Assembly: GCA_016704345.1 (NCBI GenBank)
Contig: JADJAH010000038.1
Span: forward strand, 248,001-312,000
Direction of reading: 5' to 3'
Length of the DNA: 64,000 nucleotides
Source: Ignavibacteria bacterium
GTDB taxonomy: Bacteria > Bacteroidota > Ignavibacteria > Tepidaquicellales > Tepidaquicellaceae
Notes under the pieces: generated by a model
What the model was told of the DNA's origin: nothing
The model's database searches: none
The model's input: the letters and a program-made list of their open reading frames with translations, nothing else
Shown: piece after piece, positions 53,770 through 62,921 of the stretch
Position numbering within the stretch: the stretch's first letter is position 1
Layout of the letters: each line of letters starts with the position of its first letter
Made by a program: the position numbers and the translations under genes

Positions 53770-54801
53770 TTATGCCTTATAGCCCCTCATGAACATTTCC
53801 AGTCGAAAGGGATCTGTCGTATTACCAAACAAAGTATTCTCTGCTTCGCTCAGATCAAAAACTGTATTCTGGAAAACGATTTTGTCGGTGAGCTGAAAGC
53901 AAAAGTCCTTTGAAATAAGATGGTTTTCATATGCTCCTATCAGTTCTTTCAAGAACTGCGATTTGTCTCCGGTGATTTCCAGAAATCTCTCACTATGATT
54001 TCCTGCGCTACCGTCGATATAGATGATATCGTAGTATCCCCCAATTTCACTGTTCTTAATAGCTGCCTGATTTGTTATCCTTATGAGTTCCACCAGCCCA
54101 AATACCTTGTCAACGCCATTTCGCCTGACATCGAGTGAAAGTGAGTTTATCATATCGCTGAATGCGAGAGAAGTTGTTGTAGAACCGGCTCCGACTGAAT
54201 TGTAAAGGCTTGTCGAAATGTACAAATGTGTCATGCCTCCGTAAAAATCATAAGTAGTAAATCCGTTGTTGTTATCTGTGCCAATGATAATACCTTCGAT
54301 CTCATTGAGGTCTTTCATCGCATCCCCTTTCAGCATAATAATGTCCATCGCTTTAGTGACGATCTTCTCTTCCTTGATCTCAATCTTCTCACCGTTGTGC
54401 ATGTAGTAACATCGGTTAAAGTCATTTATACCAAACCCAAAAAGTCCCTGCAATTTCTTATTTACCATATCCCTTGAAACATACTGAAATACTTTAAGAG
54501 CAATTCGGGCAACATCTTCCAATGTAAAAAACATCTTCTCGTTGTTTCCGGATCTCTTAAATTCCGAATATTTTACTGACAACACCTTTATTATTCTGTC
54601 AACGACATCGCTTGTCACGGCAATATTTCCTGAACCTCCGTAAACTGCTTCAAGATTGAGCTCGTTGCTCATTTCTTCCGTTAGAAGTGATCTCAAGTTA
54701 TCGGCAGTGTGGATCCTTCTTCGTCCTCCGATAAAATATTCTTCGTCGGTGATTATAGCGCCTGAATGGAAATTGAATTTGAGAGAGTTGACTAATGCCA
54801 C
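53770..54801 (-). CDS. Unknown protein, paralog of 52713-53750, catalytic Thr and Lys replaced
   Basis: 343 residues, similar throughout to the downstream gene: L-E-A-V-Y-G-G-S-G, S-V-G-A-G-S-T-T-T-S, I-G-G-Y-Y-D-I-I-Y-I-D-G and an identical-style end R-G-Y-K-A. It starts M-A-L-V-N-S-L, so Ala stands where the first copy has Thr; the Asp of T-D-E-E is kept, and the Lys position holds Asn. If the proteasome-like fold is right, this copy is catalytically dead, much as alpha subunits or inactive beta subunits are. It is the first gene of the minus-strand run and 19 bp before its partner, so both are likely made together and may form a hetero-oligomer. No ATPase or unfoldase gene is adjacent. Confidence 0.55.
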   Translation of the reverse strand: MALVNSLKFNFHSGAIITDEEYFIGGRRRIHTADNLRSLLTEEMSNELNLEAVYGGSGNIAVTSDVVDRIIKVLSVKYSEFKRSGNNEKMFFTLEDVARIALKVFQYVSRDMVNKKLQGLFGFGINDFNRCYYMHNGEKIEIKEEKIVTKAMDIIMLKGDAMKDLNEIEGIIIGTDNNNGFTTYDFYGGMTHLYISTSLYNSVGAGSTTTSLAFSDMINSLSLDVRRNGVDKVFGLVELIRITNQAAIKNSEIGGYYDIIYIDGSAGNHSERFLEITGDKSQFLKELIGAYENHLISKDFCFQLTDKIVFQNTVFDLSEAENTLFGNTTDPFRLEMFMRGYKA

Positions 54802-54997
54802 GGTAAAAATTATTTGATTTATCTGTAATTTAACAATTTTGAAGGACTTATTCTTTTTACTTTAAAATGAAATTTGCCCTTATGAAAAAAGCATATTGGA
54901 CAATGAACGTGTAAGAAGCTACTTGTCAGATTATTACTTTTAGGCATGGAAAATCCCATTTAATTTTTGCTCTAAAAATATTACTTAACACTTTAAA

Positions 54998-55020
54998 TTT
55001 CATAGTCAATGACTATGAAA
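54998..55020. promoter_or_regulatory. 23-bp perfect palindrome, candidate operator
   Basis: TTTCATAGTCA-A-TGACTATGAAA: 11-bp arms around one central base, in the 330-bp gap between the divergent paralog pair (start 54801) and the secreted protein (start 55135). Such symmetry fits a dimeric regulator's binding site. The rest of 54802-55134 is AT-rich with no other gene seen. Confidence 0.55.
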
Positions 55021-55134
55021 TAAAAGATTGAAATTTGACCTGTTTGACGGATTCCCAAAGCCCTCAATGGTTTATTGTCCCAAACAATAGACAATAGGTC
55101 GATTTCAAGAAACATAAAACGAAAGGAGAGGAAC

Positions 55135-56427
55135 ATGAAAAGAGTGACTATGCTCTTTTTAGCAGTAACATTTTTTTTCACAGTAAAAACTCAGGCGCAG
55201 TTCTTTTGCGAAGATTTTGAGTACCAAGCCGGCGATACGATTTCCAGTCACGGCTGGGTTCCATTCAGCGGTATTGGCACTAACGAAGTTGTTGTAGTGG
55301 AACCTGGGCTGGAGCATTTTTGCTACGGCGGCATTTACGGAAATGCAGTACAACTCAACACGACCGGCGAGGATTCTTACAAATTCCTGCCGAGTATCTC
55401 AAACACCGGAACAGTTTATCTTTCATTCCTTGTGAAATTTCTTAATGGTCAGACCGGCGATTTCTTCTTTCACCTTGGTGACTCAAGCGTTAATAACAGT
55501 CAGAAGATAGCCAGAGTTTATGCAAAGCTTGCAGGGGGAAATATTGCCATGGGGCTTGCAAAGAATAACGAGACACCGGTCTATACAGGCGGGAATTATA
55601 CTATCGGAACTACATATCTTGTTGTTCTTAAGTATGAATTCTTTAATGGACCTGATAATGATCTTGTAAGCTTGTTTATTTTTGATCCAAACGACTGTCC
55701 ACCGATAGTTGAACCGGATGCTACAATCGGACCATTGGGAAGTGGAGAAAATGATCTCACAAACGTTGGTAAGATAGTACTTCAGCAGGGAGCAGGTTCA
55801 AAGTCAGCAACACTTATAATTGACGGTATCTGCATGGACAGAGTATGGGACAATGGTGCTTTGCCTGTTGAACTTACTTCATTTACTTCTTCTGTTTCAC
55901 AAAGAGATGTGACATTAAACTGGTCAACATCTACAGAAACAAACAATGCCAGATTTGAAATCGAGAGAAAGGTTGCAGGGACTTCCGATTGGAACAGCAC
56001 TGGAAGCGTTGATGGAAACGGAACAACAAATCTAAGGCATGAATATTCTTTTACAGACAGGAATTTGACTTCAGGTAGATTTATGTACAGACTGAAGCAA
56101 ATTGACTATAACGGAAATTACGAATACTTCAACCTTAGCAATGAGATTCAGATCGGAACACCATCGGAATTTGAACTCAGTCAGAATTTCCCGAATCCTT
56201 TCAACCCGTCAACAAGCATCAATTTCGGAATTCCAAATGATGGTTTTGTTTCGCTGAAAGTATATGACAATTCCGGAAAGGAAGTTGCAACACTTGTAAA
56301 CGAGTCAAGGCCAGCGGGATTTTATACCGTCAACTTCAATGCTTTGAACCTTTCAAGCGGTGTGTATTTCTATAGCCTTCAGACAAACGGATTTGTGAAG
56401 ACAATGAAGATGGCATTGATGAAGTAA
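55135..56427 (+). CDS. Secreted protein with T9SS type-A sorting domain
   Basis: 430 residues from ATG 55135, chosen because a strong Shine-Dalgarno (AAGGAGAGG) stands 7 bp upstream and the residues that follow form a signal peptide (M-K-R-V-T-M-L-F-L-A-V, cleavage T-Q-A/Q). Residues 22-240 have a lectin/LamG-like beta pattern (F-C-E-D-F-E-Y, V-Y-L-S-F-L-V-K-F, L-I-I-D-G-I-C-M-D). An Ig/FN3-like segment (L-P-V-E-L-T-S-F-T-S, L-N-W-S-T-S-T-E-T-N-N-A-R-F-E-I-E-R) leads to the sorting domain (N-F-P-N-P-F-N-P). Substrate unknown. Confidence 0.88.
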   Translation: MKRVTMLFLAVTFFFTVKTQAQFFCEDFEYQAGDTISSHGWVPFSGIGTNEVVVVEPGLEHFCYGGIYGNAVQLNTTGEDSYKFLPSISNTGTVYLSFLVKFLNGQTGDFFFHLGDSSVNNSQKIARVYAKLAGGNIAMGLAKNNETPVYTGGNYTIGTTYLVVLKYEFFNGPDNDLVSLFIFDPNDCPPIVEPDATIGPLGSGENDLTNVGKIVLQQGAGSKSATLIIDGICMDRVWDNGALPVELTSFTSSVSQRDVTLNWSTSTETNNARFEIERKVAGTSDWNSTGSVDGNGTTNLRHEYSFTDRNLTSGRFMYRLKQIDYNGNYEYFNLSNEIQIGTPSEFELSQNFPNPFNPSTSINFGIPNDGFVSLKVYDNSGKEVATLVNESRPAGFYTVNFNALNLSSGVYFYSLQTNGFVKTMKMALMK

Positions 56428-56454
56428 AATTGCTTTCAAGAATCAATCTATATT

Positions 56455-56486
56455 AAAAAAAAGCCGGAGCTATTCCGGCTTTTTTA
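56455..56486 (+). terminator. Terminator of the 55135-56427 gene
   Basis: Arms AGCCGGA and TCCGGCT, extended by A/T pairs, with a 5-base loop and a T-run. As it is flanked by A-runs on the other side it can act for both strands, including the convergent cyclase gene. Confidence 0.88.
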
Positions 56487-56513
56487 TTTTGCTCAAAATT
56501 GTCAGTAGGTATG

Positions 56514-57341
56514 CTAAATTTCCGTATTCATATTAACTTCATATATCATCACTCTGCTTGGAGCAGCATCACTTGTGAAATCAGGTATCTGTATCGAAGT
56601 GAAGTAATGTCCGTCAACTATTGAATCAGGTACATAAACCAATTCAGTTATTGTTCTTGAAGAACATTTTTCAGGATCAACTTCGTGGCTCAAATTTTCA
56701 ACATCCCAGTAAATATGATGGGCAGCAAGTTTGCCTTCGTCAAATGTCCTGTCAACAGACGGTATGTCAATAAGCAAATGTCCAACATTCAAAGAACGTA
56801 TGTATTTCATTGCCTCTATTGAGAAGAACGGGGGATGTTCCTGTGAATACTTCCGCGAAAGTTTGCTGATGTCATTTGGCAGAGTTCTAATTATCAGACC
56901 CTTAAGAAAATCTTTGTTTGAATTTACAAGCGCATCTTTCAGACAATCAGCTGTTATCATATAGTCTTTATCAGACTTTTGAGGGTCATAGGTGTCATTA
57001 GTTGAAGATGCTTTCACAGGAGAAATAGTTATGAGAGTTGCAGCAAAAAGTAACTCGTGAAAAATTTTGTTTATCGAAATTCTTTCAAATGAGATGTGTC
57101 CGACACATTCAGTATGTGTGCCGTTGCAATGAGGAATGATGCGGTATTCTTCGAAGTTGCAACCTCCGCCCCTTCTAGTATCTCCAATAAATGAACCTGC
57201 CTCGTACGCCTTAGCTGTAGCTTTGTCAACATCATAAGTGTTTGGCTGATCACCGTTGAATTTGACCGGGATAGAGATACACTTGCAATTGCTGGAGTTG
57301 ATAGAAAACTCAACTCCTTTATGCACAATAATAATTTTCAT
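56514..57341 (-). CDS. Cyclase-family metal hydrolase, KynB-like (arylformamidase candidate)
   Basis: 275 residues. The metal-binding signature P-H-C-N-G-T-H-T-E-C-V-G-H matches HxxGTHxxxxxH of the cyclase/kynurenine formamidase superfamily, and H-L-L-I-D-I-P-S-V-D-R, K-L-A-A-H-H are the later conserved segments. KynB converts N-formylkynurenine to kynurenine, which fits kmo and kynU 5 kb away; isatin hydrolases share the fold. The protein is longer than B. cepacia KynB (about 210). It follows the MFS gene by 19 bp on the same strand. Confidence 0.75.
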   Translation of the reverse strand: MKIIIVHKGVEFSINSSNCKCISIPVKFNGDQPNTYDVDKATAKAYEAGSFIGDTRRGGGCNFEEYRIIPHCNGTHTECVGHISFERISINKIFHELLFAATLITISPVKASSTNDTYDPQKSDKDYMITADCLKDALVNSNKDFLKGLIIRTLPNDISKLSRKYSQEHPPFFSIEAMKYIRSLNVGHLLIDIPSVDRTFDEGKLAAHHIYWDVENLSHEVDPEKCSSRTITELVYVPDSIVDGHYFTSIQIPDFTSDAAPSRVMIYEVNMNTEI

Positions 57342-57360
57342 ATTGAAGAAGTAATGTTAG

Positions 57361-58698
57361 CTACAACTTTAATTTTCTCATTCTCGGTGAAATGAATGTA
57401 ACAAAAGTTACGATAAGCAATGTCATGATGCCTCCGAAGATCACTGATGGAACAGTTCCCAGAAACTTTGCCGCTACTCCTGATTCAAACGCTCCGATCT
57501 CATTTGATGATCCGATAAATATACTGTTAACCGCCGAGACTCTTCCTTTCATATTGTCCGGAGTCATAAGTTGAATTATAGTAGCTCTTATGACGACGCT
57601 GACTGAATCAAATGCACCGCTGAGTAACAATGCGGCAAATGACAAAAAGAAATTTCTTGATAGACCGAATACAATGATACAAATCCCAAAACCAAATACG
57701 CCAATGATAAGATTTCTGCCGGCATGCTTTGTCAATGGTTTCCGTGTCATATACACTGCCATAATTACAGCCCCTATGGATGGAGCCGCGCGCAGCGCTC
57801 CCAGTCCTTCGGGCCCCACAAAAAGAATTTCCCCAGCAAAGATAGGTAGTAGGGCAACTGCCCCTCCGAACAAGACTGCAAACAAATCAAGTGTAATTGC
57901 ACCAAGTATTATCTTCTTCTCAAACACAAATTTCAGCCCCGCAGTAAGTTGTTCAATAAGTGATTGCGACTCCAGCTGCTCCGGCTTTGGTTTCTTCTTA
58001 ATGGGAATTAGTAATGCAATCGCAATGATCCAAAAAATCAAAATTGTAACATAAGTGTTCGTTGGTCCGATAATTCCATATAACAGGCCGCCTATTGCCG
58101 GACCTGATACTGCTCCCGTTTGCCATGTGGTTGTATTCCAGGTTATGGCATTGGGAAGATTCTCCTTGGGTACAAGTTGGGAAACAAATGCAAAGAATGA
58201 AGGTGCGGAGAATCCTCTGCCAATTCCGCTGAGAAATATCACCGCATAGATACCGTAGACAGTCATCTGATCAGTGAAGTCTAGACTACCGGAAGCAATA
58301 ACAAGGAGTAACATCGAGCAGATTGTCATCAAAAAAACTGATGCCATCACAATCTTTTTACGATCACTCGTATCTGTTATGTGACCAGAGAAGAACAATA
58401 CTGATATTGAAGGAATAGCTTCTGCAAGTCCGATCAATCCCAGCGATAAAGGATCCTTTGTGATCTCATAGATCTGCCAACCTACAATTACAGCCTGCAT
58501 CTGAGAAGCAATAGTAATGCAAAGTCTCGCTATAGTGAAATTCCTGAACTCCCAAAATCTCAGTGCAATGTAAGGATCGGGTTTGTTAAATGTTTCCAAA
58601 TGGTCTTTAAGGTCAGTAGTAAGTTTCAGGAAAAATTGAGGTTCGTAATTTCTATGGGTTAAAGATAGGATTATCAGATTCAACATTAAAGGAATCAT
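57361..58698 (-). CDS. MFS transporter (EntS/MFS_3-like exporter)
   Basis: About 445 residues, 11-12 hydrophobic helices. A-R-L-C-I-T-I-A-S-Q-M-Q-A-V-I-V-G-W-Q-I-Y, G-L-A-E-A-I-P-S-I and G-H-I-T-D-T-S-D-R-K-K are typical of the enterobactin-exporter-like branch. The start is uncertain: ATG 58698 adds 40 residues ahead of the conserved D-P-Y-I-A-L-R-F-x-E-F-R-N-F, while a TTG at 58599 gives the usual short N-terminus. Substrate unknown; export of a small hydrophobic or aromatic compound is plausible. The KynB-like gene lies 19 bp downstream. Confidence 0.85.
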   Translation of the reverse strand: MIPLMLNLIILSLTHRNYEPQFFLKLTTDLKDHLETFNKPDPYIALRFWEFRNFTIARLCITIASQMQAVIVGWQIYEITKDPLSLGLIGLAEAIPSISVLFFSGHITDTSDRKKIVMASVFLMTICSMLLLVIASGSLDFTDQMTVYGIYAVIFLSGIGRGFSAPSFFAFVSQLVPKENLPNAITWNTTTWQTGAVSGPAIGGLLYGIIGPTNTYVTILIFWIIAIALLIPIKKKPKPEQLESQSLIEQLTAGLKFVFEKKIILGAITLDLFAVLFGGAVALLPIFAGEILFVGPEGLGALRAAPSIGAVIMAVYMTRKPLTKHAGRNLIIGVFGFGICIIVFGLSRNFFLSFAALLLSGAFDSVSVVIRATIIQLMTPDNMKGRVSAVNSIFIGSSNEIGAFESGVAAKFLGTVPSVIFGGIMTLLIVTFVTFISPRMRKLKL

Positions 58699-58783
58699 TA
58701 ACAAGACGATGAAAAGTCTCTTAAAAGCATATTGAATTCAGATTGGCACTGAGATTGTAATTAAATCATAGAATCCAAATACA

Positions 58784-58791
58784 TATATTTG
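58784..58791 (+). promoter_or_regulatory. Candidate -7 element of ppdK
   Basis: TATATTTG fits TAnnTTTG and stands 33 bp before the ppdK start. No TTTG occurs at the right distance upstream, so support is partial. Confidence 0.35.
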
Positions 58792-58824
58792 TAAACATTT
58801 AAAACATTTCTAACTACTCACCAC

Positions 58825-61545
58825 ATGGCTAACAAATATGTTTATTATTTTGGAAACGGCAAAGCTGACGGTAAGGCTGATATGAAAGCTTTGCTCGGTG
58901 GAAAGGGAGCCAATCTTGCAGAGATGACCAACATTGGGCTTCCTGTCCCTCCGGGATTTACAATCACTACAGAAGCATGCAATCATTACTACGCAAACAA
59001 AAAGAAGTATCCGAAAGAACTCAAGGCGCAGCTTGAGACTGCACTTAAGAAGCTTGAGAAAGATTACGGTTGTAAATTCGGCGACAAAAATAATCCGCTG
59101 CTTCTAAGTGTAAGATCGGGTGGACGCGCTTCAATGCCGGGAATGATGGATACAGTTCTTAATCTTGGGTTAAATGATTCCACAGTTGAAGGTCTCTTGA
59201 AGAAGACCGGTAATGCAAGATTCGTTTATGATTCTTACAGAAGATTCGTGCAAATGTACGGTGACGTTGTAATGGATCTTAAGCCAAAGGACAAGAATCA
59301 AATAGATCCATTTGAAGAGATCATAGAGAAAAAGAAAAAGAAGCTTGGAATTAAGAGTGATCTCGAATTTTCTGCATCAGATCTGAAAGAGCTTGCGTCA
59401 GAATTTAAACAAGAAATCAAGATTGACACAGGTCAGGACTTCCCCGATGATCCTATGGAGCAACTTTGGGGAGCCGTTGGTGCGGTCTTCAGATCTTGGA
59501 TGAATGACAGGGCAATCGTTTACAGAAAGCTGAACAATATTCCCACTGAATGGGGAACGGCAGTGAATATTCAATCAATGGTTTTTGGCAACTTAGGCGA
59601 AACATCCGGGACAGGAGTTGCTTTCACAAGAAATCCATCGAACGGCGACAATGAATTTTATGGTGAGTATCTCATGAATGCACAGGGTGAAGATGTGGTT
59701 GCCGGTATCAGGACTCCTCTTCCGATCGATCAATTAAAGAGAGACAAACCGAAGATTTATAAGCAATTGGATGACGTGAGAAAGAAACTTGAAAAGCATT
59801 ACAGGGATATGATGGATATAGAATTTACTATTCAGGAAGAGAAGTTGTTCATGCTTCAGTGCAGAGCAGGAAAGAGAACCGGATTTGCATCAGTAAAGAT
59901 CGCAGTAGATATGGTTAAGGAGAAATTGATCAAAGAAAAAGAAGCAGTGATGAGAGTAGATCCTGATCAGCTGAATCAGTTGTTGCGGCCAATTTTCTCA
60001 ATCGTTGAAAAACAGGAAGCAATTAAGAAAGGTAACCTGCTTGCTACAGGATTAAATGCGGGACCCGGAGCTGCTTCGGGTAAAGTATATTTCAATTCTT
60101 ATGATGCAGTTAATGCAAAGGCAAGAGGCGAAGATGCAATTCTTGTTAGGATCGAAACCTCACCTGAAGACATTAGAGGGATGAATGCTGCCGAAGGAAT
60201 TCTTACTTCACGCGGAGGTATGACATCACACGCCGCTCTGGTTGCAAGGCAAATGGGCAAGGTTTGTGTTGCCGGATGCGGATCTCTTGAAATTGATTAT
60301 CTTCTAAAGACAGTCCGGGTTGAAGGCAAACCCCACGTTGTTCATGAAGGGGATTACATTTCACTGGACGGATCAACAGGTGAAGTGATTGTAGGTCGTC
60401 TTAATGCAAAGCCGTCAGAAATTCTTCAGGTATTGGTAGACAAAACTATGAAACCGGAAAAGTCTGTCTCATACAAATATTATTCTGACTTCATGAAATG
60501 GGTTGATAAATTCAGAAGAATGAAGATTCGTACAAATGCAGATCAGCCTGATCAATGTGAAAATGCAATTGCATTTGGCGCAGAGGGAATCGGACTGTGC
60601 AGAACCGAGCACATGTTCTTTGGCGGTGACAGAATAGATGCAGTACGTGAAATGATTCTTGCATATAAAGAAGAAGGCAGAAGAAAAGCTTTGGACAAAA
60701 TTCTTCCTTATCAGAGAAATGACTTCATTGGCATATTCGAAGTGATGAAAGGAAGACCTGTTACTATCAGGACTCTTGATCCGCCGCTTCATGAATTCCT
60801 TCCTCATACAGAAATTGAAATAAAAAAACTTGCGGCTCTGATAGGAACTAAAGTAGATGAGATAACTTATAAGATCCACGCTTTAGAAGAATTCAATCCG
60901 ATGCTTGGTCACAGAGGTTGCCGTCTTGGAATTACATATCCGGAAATAACGGAAATGCAGGCAAGGGCAATATTTGAAGCCGCCGCAATTGTTCAGAAGA
61001 AGGGAATCAAAGTTGAACCGGAAGTTATGATTCCGTTGATCAGCGGACAAGAAGAATTTATCGAGCAGGAAGTGATCATCAGAAGAGTTGCAGATGAAGT
61101 GATGAAAGAGCAAGGCGTGAAGATAAAATACAAAGTAGGTACAATGATCGAGATACCGAGAGCTGCTATTACTGCAAAGAAAATTGCCGAACATGCAGAA
61201 TTCTTTTCATTTGGCACAAACGATCTCACTCAAATGACTTACGGATTATCAAGAGATGATTCAGCTTCTTTCCTTCCTTATTATGTAGAGAAGGAGATAA
61301 TTAAGAGGAACCCGTTTGAATCCATTGATACAGACGGCGTAGGTATGCTTATGAAATATGCGGTTGATGAAGGAAGAGCTTCACAGCCAAAAATAAAACT
61401 CGGAATATGCGGAGAACATGGCGGCGAACCTGATTCGATCAGCTTCTGCAATGAATTGAAACTTGACTATGTAAGTTGTTCCCCGTTCAGAGTACCTGTT
61501 GCAAGGCTTGCAGCAGCAAGGGCAAGCATATCACAAGGTGACTGA
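58825..61545 (+). CDS. ppdK: Pyruvate, phosphate dikinase
   Basis: 906 residues. Interconverts pyruvate + ATP + Pi and phosphoenolpyruvate + AMP + PPi. N-terminal ATP-grasp domain (L-L-G-G-K-G-A-N-L-A-E-M, R-S-G-G-R-A-S-M-P-G-M-M-D-T), swivelling phospho-His domain with T-S-R-G-G-M-T-S-H-A-A-L-V-A-R, and C-terminal PEP barrel (G-L-C-R-T-E-H-M-F, M-L-G-H-R-G-C-R-L-G, G-I-C-G-E-H-G-G with the catalytic Cys). Complete. It allows gluconeogenic PEP formation or PPi-linked glycolysis. A terminator follows at 61577. Confidence 0.97.
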   Translation: MANKYVYYFGNGKADGKADMKALLGGKGANLAEMTNIGLPVPPGFTITTEACNHYYANKKKYPKELKAQLETALKKLEKDYGCKFGDKNNPLLLSVRSGGRASMPGMMDTVLNLGLNDSTVEGLLKKTGNARFVYDSYRRFVQMYGDVVMDLKPKDKNQIDPFEEIIEKKKKKLGIKSDLEFSASDLKELASEFKQEIKIDTGQDFPDDPMEQLWGAVGAVFRSWMNDRAIVYRKLNNIPTEWGTAVNIQSMVFGNLGETSGTGVAFTRNPSNGDNEFYGEYLMNAQGEDVVAGIRTPLPIDQLKRDKPKIYKQLDDVRKKLEKHYRDMMDIEFTIQEEKLFMLQCRAGKRTGFASVKIAVDMVKEKLIKEKEAVMRVDPDQLNQLLRPIFSIVEKQEAIKKGNLLATGLNAGPGAASGKVYFNSYDAVNAKARGEDAILVRIETSPEDIRGMNAAEGILTSRGGMTSHAALVARQMGKVCVAGCGSLEIDYLLKTVRVEGKPHVVHEGDYISLDGSTGEVIVGRLNAKPSEILQVLVDKTMKPEKSVSYKYYSDFMKWVDKFRRMKIRTNADQPDQCENAIAFGAEGIGLCRTEHMFFGGDRIDAVREMILAYKEEGRRKALDKILPYQRNDFIGIFEVMKGRPVTIRTLDPPLHEFLPHTEIEIKKLAALIGTKVDEITYKIHALEEFNPMLGHRGCRLGITYPEITEMQARAIFEAAAIVQKKGIKVEPEVMIPLISGQEEFIEQEVIIRRVADEVMKEQGVKIKYKVGTMIEIPRAAITAKKIAEHAEFFSFGTNDLTQMTYGLSRDDSASFLPYYVEKEIIKRNPFESIDTDGVGMLMKYAVDEGRASQPKIKLGICGEHGGEPDSISFCNELKLDYVSCSPFRVPVARLAAARASISQGD

Positions 61546-61576
61546 ATTAAGAGAACATAACTTCATTTAATGTTCT

Positions 61577-61616
61577 ACCGGCAGTATCGTTCATTTAGAT
61601 TCTGCCGGTTTTTTTT
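61577..61616 (+). terminator. Terminator of ppdK
   Basis: Arms ACCGGCAG (61577-61584) and CTGCCGGT (61602-61609) are followed by eight T, 31 bp after the stop. Confidence 0.9.
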
Positions 61617-61788
61617 GTCAGCAAAATTATTCTACACAATTTCAAAAGCAGTTCATTGATTTTGAAAAATATAGAAGCTCAGGACATTGAACTTTATTGT
61701 GAAGCACATTGAACTGCCTTCTTCAGTTATATATTGTTTCTGATTTCTTACTACGACCAGTAAGGTAAATAAATTAATTAACGGCACA

Positions 61789-62859
61789 ATGAATCCAATT
61801 ACGATTTCAGAAATTGAAAGTATTGCAAAAGAGAAACTGTCACCTGTCGCTTACGACTATTATTCCAGTGGAGCAGATGACGAGATTACGTTGAGAGATA
61901 ATTCAGAGGCGTACAACAGAATTCACTTGAAGTACAGAGTGCTTGTTGATGTAAGCAATAGAGATCTATCAACGGTTGTACTCGGTGAAAAAATTTCATT
62001 GCCGTTAATGATTGCGCCGACAGCTTTTCATGTACTGGCTCATCCGGAAGGAGAAGTTGCAGTCGCCAAAGCTGCCGGCTCGGAAGGCACTGTAATGATC
62101 CTCAGTACTTTATCCAATTCGAATGTTGAAGAAGTTGTTAAGGCATCTCAGAAGCAAGTCTGGTTTCAGTTATACGTATTCAAAGACAGGGCTGTAACAG
62201 AAGCATTGATAAGGAGAGTTGAAGCAGCAGGCTGCAAAGCTCTTGTCCTGACTGTTGATGCTCCATTGCTGGGCAGAAGGTTGCGCGATGTTCGAAACAA
62301 ATTCAATTTACCTGACGGTGTTTCAGTCAAGAATCTTGAACCGTTTATGAAAGAGAACCTTCCCCGAAGAAATGATTCCGGGATAGCAGGATATTTCGCT
62401 GATAATCTCGATCCCTCGCTTAGCTGGAAAGATCTTGATTGGCTCAGATCAAAAACGAACCTGCCGATAATAGTGAAAGGAATAATTTGCAAAGAAGATG
62501 CAAAGCTGGCAACAGAGAATGGAGTTGACGGTATCGTAGTTTCGAATCACGGGGGAAGACAACTCGACTCCTGCAAAGCTACAATCGAAGTTCTTCCGGA
62601 AATAGCAGAAGAAGTTAAGGGAAAAACAACGTTGCTCATTGACGGTGGAATTAGAAGAGGAACAGATATATTGAAAGCAGTAGCATTGGGAGCAGATGCG
62701 GTATTGATTGGAAGGCCAGTAGTTTACGGACTGGCATACAATGGTGAAGAAGGAGTGAAGACAACATTGAACATTCTGAGAAGTGAACTTGATCTGGCAA
62801 TGGCGCTGTGCGGTTGCAGTACAATCAGAGATGTTGACAGAAACATTATTGCACAGTGA
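61789..62859 (+). CDS. FMN-dependent alpha-hydroxy-acid oxidase/dehydrogenase
   Basis: 356 residues, FMN (beta/alpha)8 barrel. Y-D-Y-Y-S-S-G-A-D-D-E, M-I-A-P-T-A-F-H, Q-L-Y-V-F-K-D-R, L-T-V-D-A-P-L-L-G-R-R-L-R-D-V-R-N and V-S-N-H-G-G-R-Q-L-D with the proton-abstracting His are all present. This is the glycolate oxidase/lactate oxidase family; the soluble form with no membrane segment suggests direct O2 use or a soluble acceptor. Glycolate, lactate or a longer 2-hydroxy acid cannot be distinguished by sight. It is monocistronic. Confidence 0.93.
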   Translation: MNPITISEIESIAKEKLSPVAYDYYSSGADDEITLRDNSEAYNRIHLKYRVLVDVSNRDLSTVVLGEKISLPLMIAPTAFHVLAHPEGEVAVAKAAGSEGTVMILSTLSNSNVEEVVKASQKQVWFQLYVFKDRAVTEALIRRVEAAGCKALVLTVDAPLLGRRLRDVRNKFNLPDGVSVKNLEPFMKENLPRRNDSGIAGYFADNLDPSLSWKDLDWLRSKTNLPIIVKGIICKEDAKLATENGVDGIVVSNHGGRQLDSCKATIEVLPEIAEEVKGKTTLLIDGGIRRGTDILKAVALGADAVLIGRPVVYGLAYNGEEGVKTTLNILRSELDLAMALCGCSTIRDVDRNIIAQ

Positions 62860-62863
62860 AACA

Positions 62864-62897
62864 AACACTCTGCTGAAAAAATTTTCAACAGAGTGTT
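62864..62897. terminator. Bidirectional terminator hairpin
   Basis: AACACTCTG and CAGAGTGTT form 9-bp arms with an inner TGAAAA/TTTTCA extension between the convergent ends of the hydroxy-acid oxidase gene and the small secreted gene at 62922. Confidence 0.75.
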
Positions 62898-62921
62898 ACG
62901 AGGGTTGTTTCTGTTTTTTGT

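Noticed and set aside
58744..58759. TGGCACTGAGATTGTA upstream of ppdK, similar to a sigma-54 promoter
   Set aside because: The -12 element reads TTGT rather than TTGC, losing the most conserved base, and no regulator is nearby.
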